DNA from: Massilia rhizosphaerae
GTDB taxonomy: Bacteria > Pseudomonadota > Gammaproteobacteria > Burkholderiales > Burkholderiaceae_D
Direction: 5' to 3'
DNA length: 64,000 bases
Assembly: GCF_016093545.1 (NCBI RefSeq)
Contig: NZ_JADKYX010000008.1
Location: 62,001-126,000 of the forward strand
Position 1 is the first letter of the stretch. Each line of letters begins with the position of its first letter. Of the stretch, positions 1-10,100 are shown in pieces. The translations under genes were made by a program, and so were the position numbers. The notes below the pieces were generated by a model, which saw only the letters and a list, made by a program, of their open reading frames with translations, did not search any database and was not told the origin of the DNA.

Positions 1-249
1 CTGACGAGCTACATGATGCAGTCGATCGTCGGGACGACGCTGTACTACGGCTACGGCTTCGGCCAGTACGCAACGACGGGCCCCGTGCTGGCGCTGCTGG
101 TCGGCATCGTGCTGGCCCTGCTGCAGGGCTGTTTCAGCGCCTGGTGGCTCAAGCGCCACAAGCAGGGGCCGCTGGAAGCGCTGTGGCACCGCCTCACGTG
201 GATCGGCGCGGACGCTCAGCCGGCGACGCGCGTGAACAGCCCCGGGTAA
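1..249 (+). CDS. DUF418 family membrane protein, C-terminal fragment
   Basis: This is the 3' end of a gene that begins before the window; the frame is open from base 1 to a TAA at 247-249. The visible 82 residues contain a hydrophobic helix (ALLVGIVLALLQGCFSAWWL) followed by the GPLEALWHRLTW signature that ends DUF418 (YeiB-like) inner-membrane proteins. Their biochemical function is not established. Its last 34 bases overlap the convergent gene on the other strand. The assignment rests only on the C-terminal motif, so the rest of the protein cannot be judged. Confidence 0.75.
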   Translation: MTSYMMQSIVGTTLYYGYGFGQYATTGPVLALLVGIVLALLQGCFSAWWLKRHKQGPLEALWHRLTWIGADAQPATRVNSPG

Positions 250-764
250 TGCAGCACGAGGCCTTCGCCGTCGACTTCCAGTTCCGCGGAGAACGGACGG
301 GACAGGCTTTCGAACAGGACCCGCTCGGGTGCCACGCGCGTGTATGCCTGGGACACGGGTTGCACGTCGAGCTTGGGCAGGTCGACGTAGGCGACGCGGA
401 TTTCCTGGCGCTGCTGCAATTGTTCGCCCAGCCGGCGGATCGGCAGCATATTCGTGAACGGACTGCCGGACAGGTCGACGTCCGTGCACCCCTGCAGGTG
501 CGGCAACGGCGTGCCGTCGGCATCGAGCCAGTTGCCGGCCCCGTCCGCGCGCAGGCATACCCGGCCCATGCCGGCGACGTGCACGTCGAGACTGCGCACG
601 CGCCACCGTTCATCGCAGCGTAGCAAATAACTGCAGGCAAATAAGCGGCCGCCCGCGGGGCCGATGAGGACGCCTTCGGCCGTCGCGCCGGCGTCGCCGC
701 TCTCCAGTTCGACATGTTCCAGGCCGCCACCCTGCTCCGTGGCCCAGCGATAACTGCGTTTCAC
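216..764 (-). CDS. Putative glycolipid-binding domain protein (DUF1089 type)
   Basis: The 182-residue product begins VKRSYRWATEQGGGLEHVEL and resembles the putative glycolipid-binding family (PF06475), single-domain cytosolic proteins of about 180-200 residues related to a lipoprotein-carrier-like fold. I chose the GTG at 762-764 because a strong GGAAGGAGG ribosome site lies 4-5 bases upstream and the family starts here; the same frame is open much further upstream, but that extension is low-complexity and antisense to the next gene. The 3' end overlaps the DUF418 gene tail-to-tail. No signal peptide is seen. Its substrate is unknown. Confidence 0.7.
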   Translation of the reverse strand: MKRSYRWATEQGGGLEHVELESGDAGATAEGVLIGPAGGRLFACSYLLRCDERWRVRSLDVHVAGMGRVCLRADGAGNWLDADGTPLPHLQGCTDVDLSGSPFTNMLPIRRLGEQLQQRQEIRVAYVDLPKLDVQPVSQAYTRVAPERVLFESLSRPFSAELEVDGEGLVLHYPGLFTRVAG

Positions 765-929
765 GTCGCCTCCTTCCGTGTTCCGTGCATGCCCACTGTA
801 GCACCATGCCCGCGCCGGGATGGGCACGGGACGCAATCGTGCCGCCGAGTTGCGCGACGGCGAGACCGTCCTCGCCGTATCATGGCGACAAGGGCCGCCG
901 CGACGGTGGACCGCTGCCAGGGAGGAACC

Positions 930-1991
930 GTGTTCGGTATCGATGCGCGTACAGCCCGCGTGGTGTGGACGGCCGCGCTGGTCATTGCAGGCCTGTATGG
1001 CGTCTATCTCGTGCGGACGACGCTGCTGGTGATGCTGATCGCCGTGCTGTTCAGCTACCTCATCTATCCGCTGTTCGTGCAGGCCCAGCGCCGGGTCGGC
1101 GGCCGCGTGCCGCGCACGCCGCTGCTGTGCCTCGTCTACCTCGTCGTCATCGCGCTCGTCGTGCTGGCCGTCGGGCTGTTCGGCAACCAGGTGGCCGAGC
1201 AGGCGACGACGCTGGCGCACCAATTGCCCACCCTGCTCGATCCCGCCACGCTGGAAAAGCGCCTGCCGCTGCCCGGCCCGCTCGAACCCTTGCGCGCGCG
1301 CGTGGCCGGCTTCCTGCGCGACCTGTTGCAGGGCGGCTCGGCGGAAGCGATGCCGTTCGTGCGCAACCTCGGCTTCGGGCTCGTGCACCTGGCCGGCAAC
1401 CTGATCTATGTCGTCGTCGTGCCGATCCTGAGCTTCCTGATGATCCTGCAGGCCCCCGTCTTCGACGAACTCCTCCTGACGGTGAAGCAGCGCCGCAACG
1501 GTGCGTTCTGGACCGACGTGCTGCACGGCCTGAACACCGTGCTGTCGAGCTATGTGCGGGCGCTGGCCCTGCTGTCGCTGGCCACCCTGCTCGCCTACGG
1601 CATCGTATTATCGTTATTGCAAGTGCCGTTCGCGCTGCTGCTGGCCGCCGCCGCCGCCGTGCTGGAAGTGATTCCCGTGCTTGGGCCGCTGGTCGCGGCG
1701 GCGGCCATCGTCGGCGTGGCCCTGTTCAGCGGCTACGAGCACGTGGGCTGGGTCATCGCCTTCATCGGCGCCTACCGCATCTTCCAGGACTACATGCTGA
1801 ATCCCTACCTGATGAGCGAAGGCGTGGACGTGCCCCCGATCCTCGTCGTGTTCGGCCTGCTCGCCGGCGAGGAGCTGGCGGGCGTATCCGGCATCTTCCT
1901 GTCCGTGCCCTTCCTGGCCGCGCTGCGGATGGTCGCCGTGCAGGTGCGCCTGCACCGGGCCAAGATCACGAGCGCGCCGACCGTGTTGTAA
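930..1991 (+). CDS. AI-2E family transporter (PerM/YdiK-like)
   Basis: This 353-residue inner-membrane protein has the AI-2E transporter family layout: an N-terminal pair of hydrophobic helices (VVWTAALVIAGLYGVYLV, LLVMLIAVLFSYLIYPLF), a soluble loop, then a C-terminal helix cluster with the family's VLEVIPVLGPLVAAAAIV and FQDYMLNPYLMS motifs. Members have been linked to export of autoinducer-2 or to Na+/H+ exchange, so the substrate cannot be read from sequence. I place the start at GTG 930, preceded by a near-ideal GGGAGGAAC site; an in-frame ATG at 882 would add 16 residues but lacks one. It stands alone, divergent from the gene before it. Confidence 0.85.
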   Translation: MFGIDARTARVVWTAALVIAGLYGVYLVRTTLLVMLIAVLFSYLIYPLFVQAQRRVGGRVPRTPLLCLVYLVVIALVVLAVGLFGNQVAEQATTLAHQLPTLLDPATLEKRLPLPGPLEPLRARVAGFLRDLLQGGSAEAMPFVRNLGFGLVHLAGNLIYVVVVPILSFLMILQAPVFDELLLTVKQRRNGAFWTDVLHGLNTVLSSYVRALALLSLATLLAYGIVLSLLQVPFALLLAAAAAVLEVIPVLGPLVAAAAIVGVALFSGYEHVGWVIAFIGAYRIFQDYMLNPYLMSEGVDVPPILVVFGLLAGEELAGVSGIFLSVPFLAALRMVAVQVRLHRAKITSAPTVL

Positions 1992-2027
1992 ACGCCACAG
2001 ATCACCCGTCCGGTGTCGCTACGCACA

Positions 2028-2045
2028 ACTGATAGCGCTATCAGT
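2028..2045. promoter_or_regulatory. Perfect 18-bp palindromic operator
   Basis: ACTGATAGCGCTATCAGT is a perfect palindrome about 190 bases before the gluconokinase start. A related site lies 159 bases downstream. The shape fits a LacI/GntR-family repressor operator, and the downstream genes (gntK, gntP) suggest a gluconate regulator, but no such regulator gene is in the window. Confidence 0.6.
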
Positions 2046-2187
2046 CATTTCTTGATGTTTCTCCTCTGATGCGGGCGTCATCGGCGCGCGACGTCATGCA
2101 ATGTGCATAACGGAACCCCCGCACGTTTCGCTCCGCAACACGAATAAAACTTTACAAACCTGCCGCCTTGTTGAAGACTTGGCAAAA

Positions 2188-2203
2188 ATGATAGCGCTAA
2201 CGG
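2188..2203. promoter_or_regulatory. Second, imperfect copy of the TGATAGCGCTA operator
   Basis: ATGATAGCGCTAACGG shares the left half and the central AGCGCT with the upstream palindrome but has a degenerate right half. It sits about 30 bases before the gntK start, where a bound repressor would block the promoter or early transcription. Two sites 159 bases apart could allow DNA looping; that is inference. Confidence 0.5.
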
Positions 2204-2233
2204 TCGCTTCGAATCGAAAGGAACAAAGACAGC

Positions 2234-2770
2234 ATGGCACCACCAACCGATGTATCCCTCCAGCCCGGCACTGCGTCCCGCTGGGTCGTCATGGGCGTCT
2301 GCGGATGCGGCAAGAGCACGATCGCGGCCGCCCTCGCCCAGGCCTTGGGCGCCCGGTTCGTCGAGGGCGACGCGTACCACCCCGCCGCCAACGTGGTCAA
2401 GATGTCGGCCGGCGTCCCGCTGACGGACGACGACCGGGCCGAGTGGCTCAAGACCCTGGCCGGCGAGATCGCCGCCGCCCGCGAACGGGGCGCCGGCATC
2501 GTCGTGTCGTGCTCGGCCCTCAAGCAGCGCTACCGCGACCTGCTGCGCCAGGCCGATCCGAACCTGCGCTTTGCCCACTTGACGGGCCCGCGCAACACGA
2601 TCGCGGCCCGCATGCAGACCCGCATCGGCCACTACATGCCGATCACGCTGCTGGACAGCCAGTTGCGCGACCTCGAGCCGCTGCAGCCCGGCGAAGCCGG
2701 CATCACCCTGGACATCACCCGGCCGCCGGAGACCCTGGTGGCCAGCATCATCGCATCGACCGGCCAATAA
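2234..2770 (+). CDS. gntK: Gluconokinase
   Basis: The enzyme phosphorylates D-gluconate with ATP to 6-phosphogluconate for the Entner-Doudoroff or pentose phosphate route, in the cytosol. The 178-residue length is normal for the GntK/IdnK family. Residues 21-29 form the Walker A loop GVCGCGKST, followed by the family signatures GDAYHP, the DDDRAEWL segment and SCSALKQRYRD. The 15 or so residues before the P-loop strand are an unremarkable leader. It is the first gene of a plus-strand series continuing into a TonB receptor and a GntP permease, which supports gluconate or an aldonate-containing sugar as the substrate. Two operator-like palindromes precede it. Confidence 0.95.
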   Translation: MAPPTDVSLQPGTASRWVVMGVCGCGKSTIAAALAQALGARFVEGDAYHPAANVVKMSAGVPLTDDDRAEWLKTLAGEIAAARERGAGIVVSCSALKQRYRDLLRQADPNLRFAHLTGPRNTIAARMQTRIGHYMPITLLDSQLRDLEPLQPGEAGITLDITRPPETLVASIIASTGQ

Positions 2771-2842
2771 ATCATCGCACCCCGGCCCAGCCGCCCACCG
2801 TCGAGGCGGCACGCCAACCACACGAGAATAATGGAGACTACC

Positions 2843-5806
2843 ATGCGTACACCACTGCAACGCACCCTCATCAACCTGGCCGTCGCGAGCGCCTGCGGCC
2901 TGCTGGCCGCGGCCGCCCACGCCCAGGACGCCCAGCCGGCACCGCAGGCTCCGGCCACCGATGCCACGCCCGCCGTCCCCGAGACGCAGGTCGTGCACAT
3001 CTCCGGCTCGCGCATCGCGGCGCGCGGCTTCTCGCAGCCGACGCCGACCACGAGCCTGTCGTCGTCCGACCTGGAAAAGGCGGCGCAGCCGAACCTGTTC
3101 AACACGCTGATCGAACTGCCCGCCCTGCAAGGCAGCACGGGCCGCACGACGAGCACCAACAGCACGTCGAGCGGCATCCAGGGCCTGTCGTCGCTGAGCC
3201 TGCGCGGCCTCGGCCCGATCCGGACCTTGACCCTGCTGGACGGCCAGCGCGTCGTCGGCGCCAACGTCACGGGTGTCACGGACGTCAGCCAGTTCCCGCA
3301 ACTGCTCGTCAAGCGGGTGGACGTCGTCACCGGCGGCGCCTCGGCGTCGTACGGGTCGGACGCGGTGGGCGGCGTCGTCAACTTCATCACCGACAAGAAA
3401 TTCACGGGCTTTAAAGCGAACGTCGAAGGCGGCCAGACGCGCTACCACGACGACAAGAGCGGCACCCTGCAAGCCGCCTGGGGCAAGGGCTTCATGAACG
3501 ACCGGCTGCACGTGACCGTCAGCGGTGAATTCAGCAAGGAGAACGGCATCGATTCGCCTGGCTACGGCGAAGTGGGCCCCAATGGCCGCACGTGGTACCG
3601 CAACACGGTATTCCAGCGCCGTCCGCTGTCGCAGACGAACGACGGCCAGCCCGAATACAAGGTCATCGACCACGCCCAGCAATACCAGTATTCGAAATAC
3701 GGCCTGATCACGAGCGGCCCGCTGCAAGGCACCGCGTTCGGCGCCGGCGGCGCGCCGTACCAGTTCGACTACGGTTCCAACGGCGTGCCGACCGGCACCG
3801 GCCAGGTCACCAACTGCGTCAATCCGTTCTGCGTGGGCGGAGATTTGTCCGGCAGCGTGGGCGCCGGCACGAATCTCGCCATGAATTTCAAGCGGCAAGT
3901 CGCGTACACGCGCCTGTCGTGGGACCTCGATCCGGACAACGAGATCTACTTCACGGCCAATTACGCGCAGGTGCAATCGCACTTCTCGCCGAACCCCGGC
4001 GCGGCCAAGCAGGCCAACCTGACGATCCGCTGCGACAACCCGTTCCTGCCGGCGTCCATCGCGGCGGCCTGCGCGGCCAACAACATCGACCGCTTCCAGT
4101 ACGGCACGGCGAACGCCATCTTCCCGGCCAACATCAACGTGCACCCGACGCGCACGCAGCGCCGCTTCGTCGTCGGCGGCGACGGCCGCTTCACGCTGTT
4201 CGGCAAGGACTGGTCGTACGACGCCTACGCCGAGCACGGCGAGAACACGACCAACATCAACGTCCACGACATCACGCTGAACACCCGCTACAACAACGCG
4301 ATCGACGCCGTGCGCGATCCGGTGTCGGGCAAGATCGTCTGCCGCAACGCCGTCGCCGCCGCCAACGGTTGCGTGCCGCTGAACGTCATCGGCGACAACC
4401 CGGTCGACCCGGCCGCGTGGGCGTACATCGCGCCGGCCGCCGGCCCGATCCAGCGCACGACGCAAAGCCAGGACGTGGCCAGCGCCAACTTCAACGGCGA
4501 AGTGTGGGACGGCTGGGCCGGTCCGCTGTCGATGGCGACCGGTGCCGAGTGGCGCCGCGAGAAGTACGACGTGCACGGCGACCCGTACGGCGCCGGCGTC
4601 TCGCCCGATTCGATCGGCGGCGCGGCGTATCCGCTCGATCCGACCCTCAACAGCGCAGTCGGCAACAACTGGTACGCGGGTAACTACCACAACGGCGCGG
4701 GCGCCTACAACGTGCGCGAAGCCTACGTCGAATTCAACCTGCCCGTGCTGAAATCGGCCACATGGGGCGAAGCGAACCTGAACGTCGCCGACCGCCAGAC
4801 CAAGTACAGCACGGCCGGCAACGTCAGCAGCTGGAAGATCGGCGCCACGTGGAAGACGGGCATCGACGGCCTGCGCTTCCGTGCCGTCACCTCGAAGGAC
4901 GTGCGCGCGCCGAACCTCTCCGAATTGTTCGCGGCGCCCGTCGTCGTCAACAACCAGGTGCAATACCAGGGCAATACGGTCAGCGTGCAGCAGCGCACCG
5001 TCGGCAACACGAACCTGCGGCCGGAAATCGCGCGCAACAACTCGTTCGGCATCGTGCTGAGCCAGCCGAGCTGGGCGCCGGGCTTCTCGACGTCGATCGA
5101 CTACTACGACATCAAGGTCAACGACGTGATCTCGACCTTGTCGATCCAGCAGGAAGTCGACCTGTGCACAGCCGGCAACCAGGAGATCTGCTCGGCGATG
5201 GTGCTGAACAGCCCGGGCAACAACTACGTCACGGTGCAGAACTTCAACCTCGCGTCACTGCACCTGAAAGGCGTCGACATCGAAAGCGCGTACCGCACGA
5301 GCCTCGGCAAATTCAACCTGCCGGGCCACTTCACCGTGCGCGGGCTGGCCACGCGCACGCTGCACTTCATCACGGATTCGGGCGTCGTCGGCACGATCCC
5401 GTCGGAAGGCGCGGGCGTCAACCTGGGCAACACGCCGAAGTGGAAGCTGCTCGCCACGCAGACCTGGGATGGGCTACTGAGCGATAAACTCAGCCTCACG
5501 CTGACCGAGCGCTGGTTCAGCGACGGCAAGTACAGCAACGAGTACATCGAGTGCCAGACCAACTGCCCGGTGTCGACCCTGACCCACCCGACCATCTACG
5601 ACAACAAGATGAAGGGCGCGACCTATCTCGACTTCGGCGGCAGCTACAACGTGTCGAAGCAGATGATGGTCTACTTCAAGATCGACAACCTGGCGGACCG
5701 CGATCCGGAACCGGCGCCGCAGCCGAATCCGAGCATCGCGATCAACCCGGCCCTGTACGACGTCGTGGGACGCACCTACCGCGCCGGCCTGCGCTACAAC
5801 TTCTGA
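2843..5806 (+). CDS. TonB-dependent receptor of the gluconate operon
   Basis: This outer-membrane active transporter has 987 residues: a signal peptide ending in AHAQ, an N-terminal extension rich in Ala/Pro, a plug domain (VHISGSRI, LRGLGPIRTLTLLDGQRV, GASASYGSDAVGGVVNFIT) and a long beta-barrel ending in the terminal aromatic YRAGLRYNF. ATG 2843 is preferred because GGAG lies 7 bases upstream of it; an ATG four codons earlier overlaps that site. The barrel resembles the large receptors used for oligosaccharides rather than siderophore receptors. Lying between gluconokinase and a gluconate permease, it probably imports a gluconate-bearing or related sugar ligand; the ligand is inferred only. 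Confidence 0.9.
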   Translation: MRTPLQRTLINLAVASACGLLAAAAHAQDAQPAPQAPATDATPAVPETQVVHISGSRIAARGFSQPTPTTSLSSSDLEKAAQPNLFNTLIELPALQGSTGRTTSTNSTSSGIQGLSSLSLRGLGPIRTLTLLDGQRVVGANVTGVTDVSQFPQLLVKRVDVVTGGASASYGSDAVGGVVNFITDKKFTGFKANVEGGQTRYHDDKSGTLQAAWGKGFMNDRLHVTVSGEFSKENGIDSPGYGEVGPNGRTWYRNTVFQRRPLSQTNDGQPEYKVIDHAQQYQYSKYGLITSGPLQGTAFGAGGAPYQFDYGSNGVPTGTGQVTNCVNPFCVGGDLSGSVGAGTNLAMNFKRQVAYTRLSWDLDPDNEIYFTANYAQVQSHFSPNPGAAKQANLTIRCDNPFLPASIAAACAANNIDRFQYGTANAIFPANINVHPTRTQRRFVVGGDGRFTLFGKDWSYDAYAEHGENTTNINVHDITLNTRYNNAIDAVRDPVSGKIVCRNAVAAANGCVPLNVIGDNPVDPAAWAYIAPAAGPIQRTTQSQDVASANFNGEVWDGWAGPLSMATGAEWRREKYDVHGDPYGAGVSPDSIGGAAYPLDPTLNSAVGNNWYAGNYHNGAGAYNVREAYVEFNLPVLKSATWGEANLNVADRQTKYSTAGNVSSWKIGATWKTGIDGLRFRAVTSKDVRAPNLSELFAAPVVVNNQVQYQGNTVSVQQRTVGNTNLRPEIARNNSFGIVLSQPSWAPGFSTSIDYYDIKVNDVISTLSIQQEVDLCTAGNQEICSAMVLNSPGNNYVTVQNFNLASLHLKGVDIESAYRTSLGKFNLPGHFTVRGLATRTLHFITDSGVVGTIPSEGAGVNLGNTPKWKLLATQTWDGLLSDKLSLTLTERWFSDGKYSNEYIECQTNCPVSTLTHPTIYDNKMKGATYLDFGGSYNVSKQMMVYFKIDNLADRDPEPAPQPNPSIAINPALYDVVGRTYRAGLRYNF

Positions 5807-5819
5807 TCGGAGGCCGGCC

Positions 5820-7142
5820 GTGTGGAACCTGCTGTCCGTACTGCTGGCGGTGGTCCTGCTGACGGTGATGATCGCGTGGGGCAAGATCCAGCCGCTCCTC
5901 GCGTTCGTCGTCGCCGCGCTGGTCGCCGCGCTGATGCTCGGGATGCCCGCCGCAAAGATCCCGGGCGCGATCGAAAAGGGGATCGGTGACCTGCTCGGGT
6001 CCCTCGTCGTCGTGATTTGCCTGGGCGCCGTGTTCGGCAAGCTGATCGCCGACAGCGGCGCGGCGCGGCGCATCGCCACGAGCCTCGTGAGCCGGCTCGG
6101 CATGCACCGGATCCCGGTGGCGATGACCGTCACCGGCTTCGTCGTCGGCATGCCGCTGTACTACAACGTCGGCTTCGTGCTGATGATCCCGCTGATCTTC
6201 TCGCTCGTGTACCAGTCGGGCCGGCCGGCCGTGGCGCTGGGCATGCCGCTGCTGGCGGGCCTGTCGATCGCGCACGGCTTCCTGCCGCCGCATCCGTCGG
6301 CGACGGCGCTCGTCGTCGCCGTCCACGCGGACATGGGCAAGACCTTGTTGTACGGTCTCGTCGTCGCGATCCCGACCCTGATCATCGCGGGGCCGGTCTT
6401 CGCCATGTCGCTGAAACACATCCGGGGCGAGCCCGCGCCGATGTTCCGCAGCGCGCAGCAGGAGATCCCGGACAGCGAACTGCCCGGCACCTTCAACAGC
6501 TTCGCGACGGCGCTGCTGCCCGTCGTGCTGCTGGGCGCCCTCACGCTCGTCACGCTGGCCGTCCCGGACCTGGCGAAACCGCTGGCCTTCCTTTCCAGCC
6601 CGTTGAGCGTGATGCTCGTCTCGTACGGCATCGCGGTCGTGACCCTCGGTATCGGCCGCGGCCGGCCGCTGGCGCGCGTGACGGACAGCGCCGCGGGCGC
6701 GCTGCGCGAGATCTCGCCGATCCTGATGATCATCGCGGGCGCGGGCGGCCTCAAGGAAGTGCTCACGCAGTCCGGCGTCAGCGCGGAACTGGGCACGCAG
6801 CTGGCGCACATGCCGGTGCCGCCGCTGCTGCTCGGGTGGGCCGTCGCGACCCTGATCCGCGTCTGCCTCGGCTCCGCCACGGTGGCCGGCGTGACGGCGG
6901 CCGGCGTCGTCGGCCCGCTCGTGCAGACGTCCGGCGTCGACCCGAACCTGATGGTCCTCGCCGTGGGCGCGGGAAGCCTGATGTTCAGCCACGTGAACGA
7001 TTCCGGCTTCTGGATGTTCAAGGAATACTTCGGCCTCACGCTGAAGGACACCTTCCGCTCGTGGACGATGATGGAGACCCTCGTCGGCACGTTCGGGCTG
7101 TTGTTCGTGATGCTGCTGTCGCTGTTCGTCACCCGGGGATAA
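5820..7142 (+). CDS. GntP-family gluconate:H+ symporter
   Basis: The 440-residue polytopic protein carries about 12-13 hydrophobic helices and GntP-family motifs such as GMPLYYNVGFVLMIPL, HGFLPPHPSATALV and the C-terminal FSHVNDSGFWMFKEYF. It should carry gluconate or a close aldonate across the inner membrane with protons. The start is a GTG 14 bases after the receptor's stop, with a CGGAGG site in the gap. Outer-membrane receptor, permease and kinase thus form a complete import-and-phosphorylate path in one operon. Confidence 0.92.
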   Translation: MWNLLSVLLAVVLLTVMIAWGKIQPLLAFVVAALVAALMLGMPAAKIPGAIEKGIGDLLGSLVVVICLGAVFGKLIADSGAARRIATSLVSRLGMHRIPVAMTVTGFVVGMPLYYNVGFVLMIPLIFSLVYQSGRPAVALGMPLLAGLSIAHGFLPPHPSATALVVAVHADMGKTLLYGLVVAIPTLIIAGPVFAMSLKHIRGEPAPMFRSAQQEIPDSELPGTFNSFATALLPVVLLGALTLVTLAVPDLAKPLAFLSSPLSVMLVSYGIAVVTLGIGRGRPLARVTDSAAGALREISPILMIIAGAGGLKEVLTQSGVSAELGTQLAHMPVPPLLLGWAVATLIRVCLGSATVAGVTAAGVVGPLVQTSGVDPNLMVLAVGAGSLMFSHVNDSGFWMFKEYFGLTLKDTFRSWTMMETLVGTFGLLFVMLLSLFVTRG

Positions 7143-7147
7143 CAACA

Positions 7148-10100
7148 ATGAAGACTACGCTTTCCATGCTGCTGGCGACGATGTTCGCGGCCGCATTACC
7201 GGCGCAGGCATCGGTGTCCGCCTTTCAGAGCATGCCGGAAGATCCGCACGCCGTCGTCGTGCATGCGCGCGGCGACGGCCGGACGGACGACAGCGCCGCC
7301 ATCCAGCAAGCCATCGACGCCGCCGCCAACAAGGGCGAAGGCGGCGTCGTGTTCCTGCCGTCGGGCCGCTACCGCATCACGAAGACCATCCTGATCCCGC
7401 TCGCCGTGCGCGTGTACGGCGTCGGCGCGACGCGGCCCGTGTTCGTGCTGGCGCCGCGCACGCCCGGCTTCCAGCAGGGCGTCGCCAACATGGTGATCTT
7501 TACCGGCGGCGACCAGTACACGGTGGGCAAGGTGCCGATGCCCGTCGCGGGCGCCGTCGGCGCGACGCATGACGTGCGCGACGCGAACTCCGCCACCTTT
7601 TATTCCGTGCTGTCCAACGTCGACTTCGAGATCGGCGACGGCAACCCGGCCGCCACCGCCGTGCGCATGCACACCGCGCAGCACTCGAACCTGTCGCACA
7701 TCGATTTCCACATCGGCGACGGCCTGGCCGGCGTCTACCACGTCGGCAACATCGCGTACGACCTCAAATTCCACGGCGGCCGCTACGGCATCCTGGCCGA
7801 GAAGACGTCGCCGGCGTGGCAGTTCACCCTCCTCGACTCCACGTTCGACGGCCAGCGCGACGCCGCGATCCGCGAACACGAGGCCGGGCTCACGCTGGAC
7901 AACGTCGACATCCGCGACACGCCCGTCGGCATCGACATCGACCGCGGCTACGGCGACTGGCTGTGGGGCAAGCACGTGCGCTTCGAGAACGTGGCCAAGG
8001 CCGCCGTCGTCATCAGCAACGAGGACAACGTCTACACGCAGGTCGCGTTCGAACACGCGAGCGCGCGCAACGTGCCGACCTTCGCGCGCTTTCGCGACAG
8101 CGGCCGCACGCTCGCGGGCGCGGGACGCGCGTACGAGGTCGCGGAATTCAACTACGGCATGAAGCTCGACCAGCTGGGCGCGCCGGGCCGCTTCTTCACC
8201 AACTACAAGACCGCGCCGCCGGCTGCGAAGCCGGCGCCGCAGCGCGTGCTGAAAGCCCTGCCGCCGACGCAGGAATGGGCCAACGTGCGCACCTTCGGCG
8301 CCCGGGGCGACGGCCGCGCCGACGACACGGCCGCCGTCCAGAAGTCCATCGACACGCACCGCGTCGTGTACCTGCCGCAGGGCTTCTACATGGTGAACGA
8401 CACGATCCGCATGAAGCCGGACACGGTGCTCGTCGGCCTGCATCCCGGCCTGACGCAGCTCGTGCTGCCGAACGGCTCGCCCCTGTTCCAGGGCGTCGAC
8501 ACGCCCAAGGCGCTGTTGGAGAGCGCGCGCGGCGGCGCCGGCATCGTGTCCGGCATCGGCCTCGCGACGGGAGAGGTCAACAACCGCGCGGTCGCGCTGC
8601 TGTGGCGCGCGGGCGAGCACTCGCTCGTGGACGACGTGCGCATCCAGGGCGGTCACGGCACGCGCCTGTACGACGGCACGCGCGCCGATCCGTACAAGAA
8701 GACGGCGCGGTGGGACACGACCGCATGGTGGGACCGCCAATACCCGAGCATCTGGGTGACGGACGGCGGCGGCGGCACGTTCACCGGCATCTGGTCGCCG
8801 AGCGGCTATGCGCAGGCGGGCTTCTACGTGACGAACACGAAGACGCCGGGCCGCGTGTACGAACTGTCGGCCGAGCACCACATCCGCAACGAGATCGTGC
8901 TGGACTTTGTCGAGAACTGGTCGTTCTACGCGCCGCAGACGGAAGAAGAGGTCCGCGACGGCATGGATTCCACGTCGCTCGACATCCGCAATTCGAAACA
9001 CATCCTGGTCGCGAACTACCACGGCTACCGCGTCACCCGCTCCATCAAGCCCGCGCTGGCGGCCGTGCGCATCGCCAACTCCAGCGACATCCGCTTCAGG
9101 AACGTGCACGTGAACGGCGAGAGCGGCTTCGCGACCTGCGACGAGAACGGCTGCACGACGTATGCGCGCGCCTCGAAATACCCGTACGAGAACGCCATCG
9201 TCGACGTCACGCACGGCATCCAGGTGCGCGAGCGCGAATTCGCCGTCCTCGATTACACGGGCAGGCAGGCCAGTGCGCCGGCGCCGATGGGCAAGGTCGA
9301 GAAGCTGGCGGACGGCTTTTATTCCATTGCCGGCGGCGCCGTCGATGCGCGGGGCAAGCTGTATTTCATCGACCGCCACTTCAAGCGCATCCATGCCTGG
9401 AGCCCGGAACGCGGCCTGGAAACCGTGCGCGACGCGCCGCTCGACCCGATCAACCTCGCCATCGACCGCAGCGGCGACGTGATGGTCGTGTCGCACTACG
9501 GCCCCGACGCGACCGTGTACGCGTTCAAGCCGGACGCGCCGCCGACGCCGGAAGGCGTCACGATGATCAAGCCGACGGCCGTGACGAGCCATGCGGATGC
9601 GCGCGTGGCCGTTCCCGCCAACTTCTGGGAGAACGGCGAATTCCGCGACCAGCTCGATCCGAAGACGTACGAGTTCACCACCTTGGCCGAGATGTTCGCG
9701 CGCGACGTGGCGAAGCCGAAGGCGCAGGAATATGTGTCGCCGGACGGCAGCCTCGTGCTGCCCGCCTACCGCGTGACGCGCCAGGGTCCAACCGACCACC
9801 TGGGCTACCGCTGGTCCGACACGCTCGACACGTACGGCTTCACGAGCGCCCGCGTGGGCGAGCGCGTGATCTTCACGAACGGTTCCGAGAACCGCACGTT
9901 CAGCGGCTTGATGGGCGAAGGTGGCGCCATCACGGACCTGAAGCAGGTGGCCGACCGCGGCGGCGAAAGCGCGGCGGCGGGCCCGGACGGCAATGTGTAC
10001 GTCGCCAACGGCCAGGTGTTCGTCTACGGCCCGGACGGCAAGGAACGGGGCCGCATCGACGTGCCGGAACGTCCGCTGCAACTGGTCTTCGGCGGGCCGG

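Noticed and set aside
765..1526. N-terminal extension of the glycolipid-binding-type frame on the minus strand
   Set aside because: Antisense to the AI-2E transporter and low-complexity; the GTG at 764 has a strong ribosome site.
2078..4963. 961-aa minus-strand frame across the TonB receptor
   Set aside because: Antisense shadow of a high-GC gene; low-complexity Arg/Val/Ala translation without family motifs, while the plus strand encodes a complete receptor.
7196..10081. 961-aa minus-strand frame across the beta-helix gene
   Set aside because: Antisense to a gene with clear signal peptide and domains; composition typical of reverse-frame reading.
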